Shown here piece by piece: positions 63,509 to 64,000 of a stretch of 64,000 nucleotides of DNA. Source of the stretch: Chitinophagales bacterium (GTDB lineage Bacteria > Bacteroidota > Bacteroidia > Chitinophagales > LD1); assembly GCA_026129525.1 (NCBI GenBank), contig JAHCHW010000001.1, positions 124,001 to 188,000 of the forward strand, in the 5' to 3' direction. The notes under the pieces were generated by a model. That model saw only the letters and a program-made list of their open reading frames with translations. It searched no databases and was not told where the DNA came from. Every line of letters starts with the position of its first letter. Position 1 is the first letter of the stretch. Position numbers and translations under genes: made by a program.

Positions 63509-64000
63509 CTGAGCAGTTTCGTTTTAAATATTGTTTTACTACGTCCTCAGCGGGTTTATAAGAAGTTTAACAAAGCTCTTAAACCTGCTCCGCCATTAGG
63601 CTTAGCTCAATTAGCTGCCGTACTGCTACAGGCAGGACACAATGTAAAAGTTATTGACTCCATTGCGGAAAAAATTGAGCAAGAAGTTGCATTGTTTGAC
63701 GATGTAATGATAATGGCATGAGCCACCAAGAAATTGCCGAGCTAATACCACCAACTACCCATGTAATAGGTATAAGTTGCATGTTTACTGTTGATTGGTT
63801 AAGCACTTGCAGCCTGGTTAATTTTTTGGGTAAAATGTTTCCATCCGCAATTATTGTAGCAGGAGGTGAACATGTAACTGCGCTACCCGAGTTTTGTATG
63901 CAGCAGTGCCCGGCACTGCAGGTATGTGCACTGGGCGAGGGTGAAGAAACAATACTGGAAATTTGTGAAGCCTTCGCTGGTACGCAGCCATGGAGCGAAG
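63509..64000 (+). pseudogene. B12-binding-type radical SAM protein, N-terminal part, frameshifted and cut by window end
   Basis: The first frame gives VLNIVLLRPQRVYKKF, APPLGLAQLAAVLLQAGHNV and ends MIMA-TGA at 63719-63721. The second frame opens at ATG 63718 (MSHQEIAELIPPTTHVIGIS), continuing IVAGGEHVTAL and CALGEGEETIL to the window edge. Together they match the N-terminal cobalamin-type domain of 46019 and 48867, where GLSFAEIAAKVP / GLTPAEVVSKIP spans the junction. One missing base (GGC read as GC around 63716) would restore MIMGMSHQEI. No ATG lies at the expected start; CTG 63509 or ATT 63530 are the only candidates. The radical SAM core lies beyond the window. Confidence 0.75.

Noticed and set aside
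18414..64000. RiPP precursor peptide near the SPASM-type radical SAM genes
   Set aside because: Intergenic gaps are short and no small gene with a leader/core layout or repeated core motif was found; a precursor elsewhere is still possible.

Overview
The window looks like chromosomal DNA of a Bacteroidota, probably Chitinophagales/Sphingobacteriales-like. The evidence is a type-B gliding-motility/T9SS C-terminal sorting domain on a large secreted protein, a fused-type succinate dehydrogenase set (sdhC-sdhA-sdhB), a tmRNA whose tag ends GEYNYAMAA, -7 promoter elements of the TAnnTTTG type, and few Shine-Dalgarno sequences. No taxonomic search was possible.

Layout. (1) 1-5.3 kb, minus strand: a short block with a partial glycosyltransferase, an SGNH hydrolase, a DxD glycosyltransferase, a transglutaminase-like lipoprotein and a radical SAM enzyme with an N-terminal SPASM-like Cys domain. 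(2) 5.35-18.3 kb: mainly core genes, namely tmRNA, an AlaDH/PNT-fold dehydrogenase, sdhC, an MNT/HEPN pair lodged inside the sdh operon, sdhA, sdhB, a T9SS-type adhesin, riboflavin synthase, a WYL regulator, two small unknown genes and a CrtI/retinol-saturase-like oxidoreductase. (3) 18.4-64 kb: a very large accessory locus built from the same families as block 1. Over the whole window I count 12 radical SAM genes (8 with an N-terminal SPASM/twitch Cys domain, 4 with a B12-binding-type N-terminus), 9 phytanoyl-CoA-dioxygenase (PhyH)-like genes carrying 10 domains, one further 2OG-Fe(II) oxygenase, 5 SGNH hydrolases and 3 transglutaminase-like secreted proteins. There are also a TobZ/NodU-type carbamoyltransferase, a WbpG/PseA-type PP-loop amidotransferase overlapping a nitrilase-type hydrolase, a Gfo/Idh dehydrogenase, a GT2, two GT-C-like membrane proteins, a UbiA prenyltransferase, a methyltransferase and a Wzt-like ABC ATPase with a C-terminal carbohydrate-binding-like domain.

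How it may work together (inference). Sugar-nucleotide enzymes, glycosyltransferases and a Wzt-like ATPase point to a cell-surface glycan or glycolipid. Carbamoyl, amidine/amide, methyl, hydroxyl (PhyH) and radical-SAM modifications would be added in the cytoplasm, and the membrane-anchored SGNH and secreted transglutaminase-like proteins would act after export. A secondary metabolite is the main alternative. No RiPP precursor peptide, NRPS or PKS was seen. The ten genes from 39787 down to 28778 (minus strand) overlap or nearly touch and look like one operon.

Gene integrity. Four genes in block 3 carry apparent lesions: an 11-bp tandem duplication frameshift, an A9 tract that puts a signal peptide out of frame, an in-frame amber codon before the catalytic Asp-His motif of an SGNH hydrolase, and a 1-nt frameshift in the last gene. 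These may be real decay, phase variation or assembly error. No intergenic stretch over 300 bp exists except 5282-5867, which holds the tmRNA.
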